A DNA stretch of 45,726 nucleotides. It comes from Actinomycetes bacterium (GTDB lineage: Bacteria > Actinomycetota > Acidimicrobiia > Acidimicrobiales > RAAP-2). The DNA lies in NCBI GenBank assembly GCA_021782915.1, contig JAJXUK010000014.1, positions 1 through 45,726 on the forward strand, given 5' to 3'. Below are positions 1 to 6,855 of this stretch, in pieces; position 1 is the stretch's first letter; each line of letters opens with the position of its first letter. The translations under genes were made by a program, and so were the position numbers. Under the pieces are notes generated by a model that saw only the letters and a list, made by a program, of their open reading frames with translations, was not told the origin of the DNA and ran no database searches.

Positions 1-1
1 G

Positions 2-289
2 ACGAGCACCGCGCCGACCACGACGAGCACATCGACCACGACGAGCACCGCGCCGACCACGACGAGCACCGCGCCGACCACGACGACGAGTGCTACGTCC
101 ATTACGATCCCGGCTGGTCCGGGGACAACGACGCCGTCACCGACGTACACCATTCCGGCTAAGGCACCTCAGACCGGAGTCGGTGGCGCTGCTTCGAGCG
201 ACGCGGGCCGCGTACTCGGCGTGAGTGGTCTGCTGTTCTTGTTGGGTATCGCGATCATGGGCGTCCTGATCCGGCGTCGACGGGCCTAA
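2..289 (+). CDS. Thr-rich surface protein with sortase-like tail (C-terminal part)
   Basis: Open at the left window edge; 95 residues plus stop are visible. The first ~35 residues are a low-complexity Thr/Ser/Ala/Pro linker. Then comes a tail with an APQTG pentapeptide, a Gly/Ala-rich spacer, a hydrophobic segment (LGVSGLLFLLGIAIMGVLI) and a terminal RRRRA. This is the layout of a cell-wall sorting signal (pentapeptide, membrane span, positive tail), though APQTG is not the classic LPXTG. The tail is clearly paralogous to that of the protein at 1242-2288, and a sortase gene lies between the two. Inference: a surface protein anchored by the neighbouring sortase. The N-terminal domain is outside the window, so function is unknown. 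Confidence 0.8.
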   Translation, partial: TSTAPTTTSTSTTTSTAPTTTSTAPTTTTSATSITIPAGPGTTTPSPTYTIPAKAPQTGVGGAASSDAGRVLGVSGLLFLLGIAIMGVLIRRRRA

Positions 290-349
290 TCAATCCGCAG
301 CGTCGTAGGCTTGAGGTCTGAGCTGATAACGAGAAGCGAGGGCTAGCCA

Positions 350-1081
350 GTGCGACGGGTCCACCATCCAGTTCTGTGGTGGGCCCTCGCACTGGCTCTC
401 GTGGCTTCCGGGGTGGTGGGACTCGTGATCGGTCTTAACTCGCCGGCTAAGGGCCCGTCCTTGAGCAGCCCGGTGGGCGTTACCGGTTTGCCCCCGACCT
501 CGGGTGCCGAGCCCTCGGTGACCACGCGGCCCCCGACGACGTCACGCTCGGGTGCCACATCGACATTGGCGGCAATGACGGTGCCGAAGCCCGTGCACGC
601 GTATCGGCACTACGTGGCCCGGTCGAGGCCCGAGTACCTGTACGTTCCCGGCCTGGGCATCTCGGTATCGCTCGGCGTGCTCGGGCTCAACAAGGATGGC
701 ACCGTTCAGGTGCCGACCGACTTCTATCAGCCCGGCTGGTACAAATATGGCCCAAGCCCGGGTCAGCGCGGCTCGGCCGTCATCTTGGGCCACGTGGACA
801 GCTACAAGGGCGTCGCTGTCTTCTTCTACCTCGATCGTCTGCGCCCGGGGAATCCGATCATGGTGCGCCTGCGCGACGGGGTGGTCGTGCACTTCAAGGT
901 GATCGGGGTGCGCGAGTACTCCAAGAGCAACTTTCCCGGCACTGCGGTCTACGGGATGCGCCCCTACGCCGCACTGCAGCTGGTGACCTGCGGAGGAACT
1001 TTCGACCGCGCCACCGGGCACTATCTGTCCAATATCGTGGTCTACTCGGTCATGACTGGCTGGACGCGGCCCGCCCGGTGA
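350..1081 (+). CDS. Class F-type sortase
   Basis: 243-aa membrane-anchored transpeptidase. Residues ~8-28 form an N-terminal membrane segment, ~30-80 a Pro/Thr/Ser-rich linker, and ~95-235 the sortase beta-barrel. The expected catalytic residues are visible: His148 in ILGHVDS, Cys214 in LVTCGG and Arg220 in FDRATGHY. The TCGG-FDR-TGHY arrangement is what I associate with actinobacterial class F sortases. Family role: cleave a sorting pentapeptide and join the protein to the cell envelope. The GTG at 350 is used because the membrane segment follows directly. Flanking Thr-rich proteins with sorting-like tails (2-289 and 1242-2288) are the obvious substrates. Class assignment (F rather than E) is less certain than the sortase call. 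Confidence 0.9.
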   Translation: MRRVHHPVLWWALALALVASGVVGLVIGLNSPAKGPSLSSPVGVTGLPPTSGAEPSVTTRPPTTSRSGATSTLAAMTVPKPVHAYRHYVARSRPEYLYVPGLGISVSLGVLGLNKDGTVQVPTDFYQPGWYKYGPSPGQRGSAVILGHVDSYKGVAVFFYLDRLRPGNPIMVRLRDGVVVHFKVIGVREYSKSNFPGTAVYGMRPYAALQLVTCGGTFDRATGHYLSNIVVYSVMTGWTRPAR

Positions 1082-1162
1082 CCCCGGCAACGTGCTGCGT
1101 CCATAGAACGAAACTTTGACAGTGGACATAACCATCCGTTCATCCGATGGGCAGGATATATA

Positions 1163-1177
1163 CAAGTAATTCACTTG
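1163..1177. repeat. Small perfect inverted repeat CAAGT-AATTC-ACTTG
   Basis: A 15-nt dyad lies just upstream of a possible -35 box (TTGACA, 1181-1186) of the 1242 gene. It could be an operator. The site is short and unproven. Confidence 0.3.
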
Positions 1178-1180
1178 AAA

Positions 1181-1210
1181 TTGACAACTACTCCTCAACG
1201 GCGGGACACT
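1181..1210 (+). promoter_or_regulatory. Candidate sigma70-type promoter of the Thr-rich surface protein gene
   Basis: TTGACA at 1181-1186 is a perfect -35 box. After an 18-nt spacer comes a weak -10 candidate, GACACT (1205-1210). The start codon is about 30 nt further on. The -10 match is poor, so this is tentative. Confidence 0.35.
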
Positions 1211-1241
1211 GGAGGTATCGCGAGGGCTGAGGAGGTGCGAA

Positions 1242-2288
1242 GTGAGGACGTTCAATCGGAGATTGCAGGCGCTTCTTACAATGTCGGGGGCCGCAGCGTT
1301 GGGCGCCGTCGGTTTCCCGCTGCTCTCAGCCAGTGCTTCGCCCACTGTACTCAGCGGTCCGCAGGCGTACGTCGACGGCCCGTCGGGCAACAGTGGCAAC
1401 ATCACGTCCTGCGCGGGCGATGGCGTGAACGACGCGAGTGTGCAGAACGCCGTGCGCCTCGCTGCCGGCTACGCAACGGCCAGTGGTGGAGCAAACCTCG
1501 CCCCGTACTACCCGAGCGTCGCGACGGACTCGCAGGCCTCCACTCCCGGCAGTTACGCGGGCGGTCTGCTAGTGATCAGCGTGGGTGGCGCGTCGATCAC
1601 CGTTGTCTCCTCGGGATCCGTGGTGGTGGACTACATCGCCGTGCACGGCGGCAACGCGGGCTCGGGCCCGTCGACGAACGTCTATTGGGGCGCTCTGCAG
1701 AACCTGGATGAAACAGCTAGCTACGTCGCGGCTCAGGGCTTCAGTGGTTGGTTGGTCTGCTACAACACCAGTGGCACCACCACGTCGAGTACCACCACGT
1801 CGAGCACGACCACGGAGCCGAGCACCACCACGTCGAGCACGACCACGGAGCCGAGCACCACCACGACGAGTACGTCGAGCACGACCACGGAGCCGAGCAC
1901 CACCACGTCGAGCACGACCACGGCGCCGAGCACCACCACGACGAGTAGCGGGAGCGGCACCACGACAACCCAGGCGAGCACAACAACCTCGCTCGTCTTC
2001 CCGCCGCTGACCGTTCTGCCCACCACGAGCGCACCGACGACCACCTCGACGGTGGCGGTCACCACCTCGAGTGCTCCCAGCACTACGACCGAGGTCACCG
2101 TGACTATTCCCGCCGAGCCGGGCACCTCGAGCCCGGAACCGACGTTCACCATTCCGAGCGGGGCCGCTTCAACTGGTGCGGGTGGAGCCGCCCACAGCCC
2201 GGTTGGGCCGATCCTTGGAGTGAGCGGCCTTCTCGTGCTCCTGGGCGCGGGTCTGGCGGGGCTGCTCCTGCGACGTCGTCGGGCCTAG
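1242..2288 (+). CDS. Secreted Thr-rich surface protein with sortase-like tail
   Basis: 348 aa. The GTG start is fixed by a GGAGG at 1231-1235 with 6-nt spacing. Residues ~1-32 form a signal peptide (basic start, hydrophobic core, SASA region). Residues ~33-175 form a small domain, with Cys near residues 57 and 172, that I do not recognise. Residues ~180-300 are a Thr/Ser/Glu/Pro tandem-repeat stalk (TTTSSTTTEPS-like units). The tail has AASTG, a Gly/Ala spacer, a hydrophobic span and RRRRA, matching the tail of the partial protein at 2-289. It lies downstream of the sortase gene. Inference: a stalked surface protein, probably a sortase substrate; AASTG is a non-canonical sorting motif. Ligand or enzymatic role is unknown. 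Confidence 0.85.
   Translation: MRTFNRRLQALLTMSGAAALGAVGFPLLSASASPTVLSGPQAYVDGPSGNSGNITSCAGDGVNDASVQNAVRLAAGYATASGGANLAPYYPSVATDSQASTPGSYAGGLLVISVGGASITVVSSGSVVVDYIAVHGGNAGSGPSTNVYWGALQNLDETASYVAAQGFSGWLVCYNTSGTTTSSTTTSSTTTEPSTTTSSTTTEPSTTTTSTSSTTTEPSTTTSSTTTAPSTTTTSSGSGTTTTQASTTTSLVFPPLTVLPTTSAPTTTSTVAVTTSSAPSTTTEVTVTIPAEPGTSSPEPTFTIPSGAASTGAGGAAHSPVGPILGVSGLLVLLGAGLAGLLLRRRRA
1776..1950 (+). repeat. In-gene tandem repeat encoding a Thr/Ser stalk
   Basis: Imperfect units of about 33 nt (core ACGTCGAGCACGACCACGG, then AGCCGAGCACCACC) recur through this stretch and encode TTTSSTTTEPS. The 5' end of the window (1-100) holds a related array with TTTSTAP units. Such arrays change length by slippage or recombination, so copy number may vary between strains. 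Confidence 0.8.
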
Positions 2289-2301
2289 CTCGACGCGTAC
2301 A

Positions 2302-2335
2302 CGCGTCCGGTCGGCCACGTAGCCGACCGGACGCG
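2302..2335 (+). terminator. Perfect 14-bp hairpin, likely terminator
   Basis: Arms 2302-2315 and 2322-2335 are exact reverse complements around a 6-nt loop, 14 nt after the stop codon at 2288. No T-tract follows, which is common for actinobacterial terminators. Confidence 0.65.
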
Positions 2336-2340
2336 ATGAA

Positions 2341-2388
2341 CTGGCCAGCGCGGGTCTCCTAGCCCCCCGGTTCTCCCGCGCTGGCCAG
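2341..2388. terminator. Perfect 14-bp hairpin with 20-nt loop
   Basis: Arms 2341-2354 (CTGGCCAGCGCGGG) and 2375-2388 are exact reverse complements. It starts 6 nt after the preceding hairpin. It may act as a back-up or opposing-strand terminator. Confidence 0.55.
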
Positions 2389-2397
2389 ACCAGTGAT

Positions 2398-2426
2398 CCG
2401 AGTCGCCGGCACCGCCGGCGACTCGG
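2398..2426. terminator. Perfect 13-bp hairpin with 3-nt loop
   Basis: Arms 2398-2410 (CCGAGTCGCCGGC) and 2414-2426 are exact reverse complements. It is the third strong hairpin in 125 bp and can act on either strand of this convergent region. Confidence 0.55.
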
Positions 2427-2525
2427 TGCGACATCGCTCTCGTCAACAGCCCACGGCCGGCTCGCTGATGTGCCGACGCGGTTCGAAGGAGCGCCCACGA
2501 GTGAGCGACGGTGCGACTGCCACGG

Positions 2526-2546
2526 TGCTCACCTCAGCGGTGAGCA
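2526..2546. repeat. 8-bp inverted repeat (hairpin)
   Basis: TGCTCACC and GGTGAGCA flank a 5-nt loop. A weaker 7-bp hairpin (2636-2642 with 2652-2658) lies just past the stop of the minus-strand protease and could contribute to its termination. Confidence 0.4.
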
Positions 2547-2664
2547 AGTTCAGGCTCCTCAAGGCTGTCATCTAGGTGAGCCCCGACGTCCTCGTTTGGC
2601 GGGCGCACTGTGCCCGGGCGGTGCCGCTGGTGGAGCTCGAACATCTCACGAGTTCGAGGTGGAC

Positions 2665-4032
2665 CTAGAAGCTGGAGGTCCCGTCCGGCGTCCCGTTGCC
2701 CGTGGGACCGTTGAAGTCCACCAGGGTGTGGCCGCTGTAAGAACCACTCAAGCTCTGGGTCGCGTCGCACAAGTAGTTACCGCAGGTGGCATTCGAGCCT
2801 TTGGTCACGGGCCAGAGCCCGCCAGCGCCGTAGAGTGCCGCGGCGCTGAAGGTGCTGGCGTTGCCGGCGAGGGCGATGACCGAGGCGATGATGGGCGAGG
2901 ACACGCTCGTGCCGCCGAAGACCAGCCAGCCCGAGGTCCCGTAGGTGTCGTAGACGGCCACGCCGGTGTAGGGATCCGCCACGGCTGAGACGTCGGCCAC
3001 CGTGCGGGTGCTGCACTGGCTCGTCACGGGCTGCCAGCCCGGGTTGGGCTCGTAGGTCGAGCAGCCCGAGCCCGTGCCCTGGCTCGGGCCGTTGCTCCAG
3101 ACCGTCTCGCTCCAGCCGCGGGCGTTGCTGGCGCTACTGAGGGAGGTTCCGCCTACGGCGATCACGGATGGCGACGCCGCGGGGTAGTCCACCCCGTAGC
3201 CACCGTCACCGGCACTCACCGTGACGGCCGAGCCGGGCTGGTTGTAGTAGCTGTCATAGGAGGTCTCCGAGGAGAACTCGCTCGCGCCGTAGCTGTTGGA
3301 GATGGCGACCGCGCCCATGCTGTTGGCCGTCTTCACCGCGGTGCCCAGGTTGCTGATCGTAGCGGAGGAGGCCTCCAGGAGAAGGATGTTGCAGTACGGG
3401 CAGATCGCCGAGACCATGTCGAGGTCCAGCGAGATCTCCTGGGACCAGGAGGTGCTGTTGTGGGGCAGGCTCGAGCCGCCCGACTGGTTGACCTGCAGGA
3501 AGCAGGGTCCGCTGCCCGTGCTGATCGGGTTGGAGCACGTCGTCAGACTCGGCAAGTTGAACGTGGAGCGGTAGGTGCTCACGTCGCTGTAGGCGCTCGG
3601 GTCGTTGTAGGCGTCCACGATGGCCACCGTCGGACGAGACGATGGCGTGAACTCCGTGACTAGCGATGGCAGGTTGTATGCGCTCTGCAGATCGGACGGG
3701 TAGAAGCCAGAGATGCCCGTCGTGGCGATTGTCGTCGTCGTGGTCGAGGTGCTAGTGGTCGTGCTAGTGGTCGTGCTAGTGGGGTGCCCGTGCCCTGACT
3801 TGTTGGGACCTGACTTTGCGTTCGGGACGTGCTGGCCGACCCAGGTGGCGGGGTTGAGGAGGCGGAAGGCCTCGCAGTGGGCCACGCCGACGGCCTGAGA
3901 CGGCGTGCACACGGCGGCGACACCCGACGCGGGTGCGGCCGTGGCCGTGGCCATGGAGACGCTGAGGCCACCGGCTCCGAGGCTGATGGCGGTCAGCACA
4001 CTGAGAAGTGCAGTTGAACGGCGCAATCGCAT
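2665..4032 (-). CDS. Secreted sedolisin-type (S53) serine-carboxyl protease
   Basis: 455 aa from the ATG at 4032, chosen over an upstream in-frame start because a signal peptide begins there and a GGGGGTGG lies just upstream. Residues 1-33 form the signal peptide and ~85-103 a Thr/Ser-rich linker; the catalytic domain runs from ~108 to 450. The sedolisin tetrad can be placed: Glu199 and Asp203 in SQEISLDLD (E-x3-D), Asp276 in SAGDGG, and Ser376 in GGTSVSSP. The family motif is usually SGTS; GGTS occurs in bacterial relatives. The long activation pro-domain typical of kumamolisins is not evident, only a ~70-aa Cys-containing segment. Family members are often active at acidic pH. Predicted role: extracellular protein breakdown. 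Confidence 0.85.
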   Translation of the reverse strand: MRLRRSTALLSVLTAISLGAGGLSVSMATATAAPASGVAAVCTPSQAVGVAHCEAFRLLNPATWVGQHVPNAKSGPNKSGHGHPTSTTTSTTTSTSTTTTTIATTGISGFYPSDLQSAYNLPSLVTEFTPSSRPTVAIVDAYNDPSAYSDVSTYRSTFNLPSLTTCSNPISTGSGPCFLQVNQSGGSSLPHNSTSWSQEISLDLDMVSAICPYCNILLLEASSATISNLGTAVKTANSMGAVAISNSYGASEFSSETSYDSYYNQPGSAVTVSAGDGGYGVDYPAASPSVIAVGGTSLSSASNARGWSETVWSNGPSQGTGSGCSTYEPNPGWQPVTSQCSTRTVADVSAVADPYTGVAVYDTYGTSGWLVFGGTSVSSPIIASVIALAGNASTFSAAALYGAGGLWPVTKGSNATCGNYLCDATQSLSGSYSGHTLVDFNGPTGNGTPDGTSSF

Positions 4033-4728
4033 GGTCCACCCCCGGCGCTGGTCGGAACACCACGAGCCTAACAAGACACCACGTGACGCGCGAGACCGCA
4101 CGACATGGCGAGGGCTCCGTTCTTCCTGATCAGCTTCGTCGTGCGCCCCACGGCGTCAGAATCATCACTGGTCGCGACGGCTCTTGACAGGCGCACGGGC
4201 GTGCACGTCGCTCCGTGCGATGCCGGTCACTGACCCGCCGTGGATCGCGCCGCTGCCCGGCGCCAGCGGCTCATGTCAATGACCCGAGAGACAACTCACG
4301 AACAACTCTCTAACAAGAGTCTCACAAACTCTCTAATTCTCCCATTTAGAATGTCATGATGAGCCGGCTGCGCATTTTGCGCGGCAGACTCTCAGGTTCC
4401 TGAGGTGGTCCCACGAGCATGCCCTTGCGAGGTGGACCACGCCCAAACGCGGGTCGCCGCGCGGGTTGGTGCCGATTCCATCTACTCGCTATTGAGCCGT
4501 TTGATCAGGTATAAAGAGCATCATACGGCGTGTGCACGAAGGCCCGCGGTTGTTCGCAGCCCCGCCGAGCTGGATGCCACGGCGTCGACGTGACGTTGCG
4601 CGCTGATGAGAAGCTCCACGCGAAAACCACGTGTGGGGCGGTGATGGTCCGCCCGAATTACGTGAGTTGAGAGTTGGGCTCAAGTTTTCTTTATGTGGGG
4701 AACAGGATGATTCCTCTTTTGCACACTT
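4033..4728. other. Long divergent intergenic region
   Basis: About 700 bp between the protease (-) and the CAP protein (+). No convincing gene is visible. The part at 4290-4360 is much more AT-rich than its surroundings and holds a four-unit 11-bp repeat array (listed separately). No clear -35/-10 pair could be assigned to either gene. Confidence 0.6.
4291..4334. promoter_or_regulatory. Four tandem 11-bp direct repeats, OmpR/PhoP-like site array
   Basis: Units start at 4291, 4302, 4313 and 4324, each beginning ACAA: ACAACTCACGA, ACAACTCTCTA, ACAAGAGTCTC, ACAAACTCTCT. The first two share ACAACTC exactly. Direct repeats with an 11-bp period, about one helical turn, are the known layout of sites for OmpR-family regulators such as PhoB and actinobacterial PhoP. 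The regulator and target gene are not identified; the array is ~260 bp from the protease start and ~395 bp from the CAP gene start. Confidence 0.5.
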
Positions 4729-6054
4729 GTGCACATGAAGCAATCGCAAGGGCCCAAGACATTCTCCACCGGTGACGTCGGCGATACGCCGCGCGAGCTG
4801 CCGATCCAGACCCGCCGGGTGCTGCGCAAGCGACACCTCTACTCCGGCACCGCCGCCATGGGCGTGGCTGGTCTCATCCTCGTGGCGACCGCGGTGCCGG
4901 TCGCGGCCATCCTGAGCTCGTCGACCACGACGAGTTCGACTCCGGTGCCCGCCAGCACGACGATCCCGGTGCCGGTGCACCAGGTGAGCGTCACCTCGCG
5001 CGCGCGCATCGTCGCCGCCCGCCAGAGGATCGCCGCGCGCGCCGCGCTCCGCCAGAGCCGCCTCGCCTCGTTGCGGCGCTCGGCCGCGACCTCCACGAGG
5101 GCCACCACCGTGCCGTCGGGGACGAACACCGGTGCCCGGACGGCTCACGTGGCGCCGTCTTCGGCGAGGCCGACAGCTTCGACCACGTCAACCACCGTGG
5201 CGCCCACGCCGGTGCCGGCGACGCACGCGTCGGCGCCACCGGCCAAGAAGCCGGCTCCGCGCGCCAGCGCCTCGGGTCCGAGCGCAGCGGCCCGAGCTCT
5301 GATGGGCCACCTGAACCCCGCGGCCAACATCGTGCCCTCGCCGAACTTCCTCAGCTCGGGCCCGTGCACCACTCAGGGCGGCTCATGGTCCTGTCAGAAC
5401 CCGTGCGTCACCTCGTCGATGTCCTGGCCCACGTTCACTGACGCGTCCGCGTGCAACGACTACGTGCTGGCGGCGATCAACAACGCCCGTTCGAACGAGG
5501 GTCTCGCGGCGATGAATCTGCCGTCGAACTGGTACTCGCTGAGCACGCCTCAGCAGCTGTTCGTCGTGATCAACCTCGAGCGCACCGCCCGGGGTCTGCC
5601 GGCCTACGCGGGCATCAACGCCAGCCTGTCGGCGGTGGCCCAGCGGGCCGCCGGGGCCAACAACGACCCCGGCCTGGCCGGCGGCTTCGCGGTGGCCACG
5701 ACGACGGGCGGCGCGCCCGCCTGGGGCGCCGCGTGGAGCGGTGGGTTCTCGGTGCTGGCCGCTGACTACATCTGGATGTACGACGACGGCTGGGGTGGCT
5801 CGGCCTCGACGACCTCCAACATCGCGTGCACCTCGCCCGGCGCGGGCGGCTGCTGGGGCCACCGTGACGAACTGCTGGGCTATGACCCGGGCTACAACCC
5901 GGGCGTGGGCCTGGACTCGACGAGCGTCCAGGTTGGTGTGGGCTACGCGGTGGTGGGCCGCTGGAGCTCCTTCACGGTCCTGCTCGAGCTGCCGGCGTCG
6001 ACGCCGCCCGCGATGAGCTTCACCTGGACGTCCAACGTCCAGCCGTACCTGTAG
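4729..6054 (+). CDS. Membrane-anchored CAP/SCP-domain-like protein
   Basis: 441 aa from GTG 4729; an ATG at 4735 in the same frame is equally possible and neither has a clear ribosome-binding site. Residues ~1-38 are basic and cytoplasmic, ~40-62 a transmembrane segment, ~63-190 a Thr/Ser/Ala/Pro-rich linker with an Arg/Ala-rich stretch, and ~240-435 a domain resembling CAP (SCP/PR1) proteins. Supporting motifs are NLERTARGLPAY, WMYDDGWGG, CTSPGAGGCWGHRDELLG and the closing VGVGYAVVGRWSSFTVLLE. Bacterial CAP-like proteins are extracellular; some bind lipids or the cell wall, and most are uncharacterised. Inference: a surface-exposed envelope protein. The CAP call rests on motifs only. Confidence 0.7.
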   Translation: MHMKQSQGPKTFSTGDVGDTPRELPIQTRRVLRKRHLYSGTAAMGVAGLILVATAVPVAAILSSSTTTSSTPVPASTTIPVPVHQVSVTSRARIVAARQRIAARAALRQSRLASLRRSAATSTRATTVPSGTNTGARTAHVAPSSARPTASTTSTTVAPTPVPATHASAPPAKKPAPRASASGPSAAARALMGHLNPAANIVPSPNFLSSGPCTTQGGSWSCQNPCVTSSMSWPTFTDASACNDYVLAAINNARSNEGLAAMNLPSNWYSLSTPQQLFVVINLERTARGLPAYAGINASLSAVAQRAAGANNDPGLAGGFAVATTTGGAPAWGAAWSGGFSVLAADYIWMYDDGWGGSASTTSNIACTSPGAGGCWGHRDELLGYDPGYNPGVGLDSTSVQVGVGYAVVGRWSSFTVLLELPASTPPAMSFTWTSNVQPYL

Positions 6055-6059
6055 CTTGA

Positions 6060-6108
6060 CGCCGCCCCTCGGGCCCGCCGGCGTCGCCCCACTCCCCCCG
6101 GGGCGGCG
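6060..6108. terminator. Possible bidirectional terminator
   Basis: CGCCGCCCC (6060-6068) pairs with GGGGCGGCG (6100-6108) across a 31-nt GC-rich loop, between two convergent genes. The large loop makes it weak. Confidence 0.3.
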
Positions 6109-6114
6109 CCGGCG

Positions 6115-6771
6115 CTAGTCGTCAGCGGGTGGTGACGCCGGCGGACTCGGCGCGTGGCGCACGTGGCCGATCGCCGAGGCGAGCATCACCGAGTTGGGGA
6201 TGCGCAGGATTCCGTCGTCCGTCCGCACGGTGACGTAGGTGAGCCCGCTGCCCAGGACCGTGACGTCCAGGACTCCGAGCGTGCCGGAGCGGATGCGGAT
6301 CGTGTCGCCGACGACGAAGGGCCGCGCGAAGAGCAGCACCAGCGCGGCGAAGACGTTCGAGAGGCTCTGCTGGGCGGCGATGCCGAGAATGACGCCCGTC
6401 AGCCCGGCGCCGATGAGCAGGCGCCCGAGTGACGCGCCGAGGACGGCGAAGGCTCCAAAGAGCAGGAGCACCAGCCCGACGCCGTTGGCCACGAGGCGCA
6501 GTGCTCCGCCCGCTCCCGGGTTGCCCCGGCGCGTGAGGAGCCGGCTGAGGCCGTTGGCCAGGTGGCGCACCGCCACGGTGCCAAAGCCCACGAGACAGAG
6601 CGCGCCGATGACCTCGACGCCGCCTGAGTAGCTCGCGTGCGGGCGGAACCGGCCGTAGTGTGAGCCCAGCACGGCGGCGGTGATCGCCGCCGCGCCGGCA
6701 CCGAGGCCCACGGTCCACTCGCGCATCGGGTGGCTGGGGTGGTGGTGTTCGGCCAGCGTCATCGCCCTCAT
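6115..6771 (-). CDS. Small MscS-family mechanosensitive channel
   Basis: 218 aa from ATG 6771, or 215 aa from ATG 6762 in the same frame; neither has a clear Shine-Dalgarno. Three hydrophobic spans are followed by a Gly/Ala-patterned pore-helix-like segment (LLIGAGLTGVILGIAAQQSLSN) and a short MscS beta domain (FARPFVVGDTIRI...GVLDVTVLGSGLTYVTVRTDDGILRIPNSVMLASAI). These match the MscS signature. The protein ends soon after the beta domain, so it lacks the large C-terminal vestibule of full-length MscS (~286 aa). Role: turgor-gated release of solutes at the inner membrane. A frame reading further upstream on this strand is the shadow of the oppositely oriented gene at 6856. Confidence 0.85.
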   Translation of the reverse strand: MRAMTLAEHHHPSHPMREWTVGLGAGAAAITAAVLGSHYGRFRPHASYSGGVEVIGALCLVGFGTVAVRHLANGLSRLLTRRGNPGAGGALRLVANGVGLVLLLFGAFAVLGASLGRLLIGAGLTGVILGIAAQQSLSNVFAALVLLFARPFVVGDTIRIRSGTLGVLDVTVLGSGLTYVTVRTDDGILRIPNSVMLASAIGHVRHAPSPPASPPADD

Positions 6772-6774
6772 GGT

Positions 6775-6797
6775 ACCGAGGCGCCTCGCGCCTCGGT
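6775..6797. promoter_or_regulatory. Perfect 10-bp palindrome in divergent region
   Basis: ACCGAGGCGC and GCGCCTCGGT flank a 3-nt centre. It lies immediately upstream of the MscS start and ~60 bp upstream of the opposite gene. It could be an operator or an RNA hairpin. Confidence 0.35.
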
Positions 6798-6855
6798 GGT
6801 GGTGGCTGGGGGCCGTGCCGACGTAGCGTGGGTTCTGACCAGTACCGGGGGCGAC

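Larger units (their letters stand above)
2289..2664. other. Gene-free convergent region dense in hairpins
   Basis: No credible gene lies between the end of the surface protein gene (+) and the end of the protease gene (-). Three perfect inverted repeats sit almost back to back, with two smaller ones nearer the protease gene. The strong ones are listed separately. Short reading frames here have no ribosome-binding site or recognisable product. Confidence 0.7.

Noticed and set aside
1-110. Repeats at the window start as a CRISPR array or satellite
   Set aside because: The units are contiguous, in frame and encode a Thr/Ser/Ala/Pro stalk; there are no unique spacers.
2476-2495. GGTTCGA stretch as a possible tRNA T-loop
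   Set aside because: Flanking bases do not form a T-stem, and no acceptor, D or anticodon arms can be drawn.
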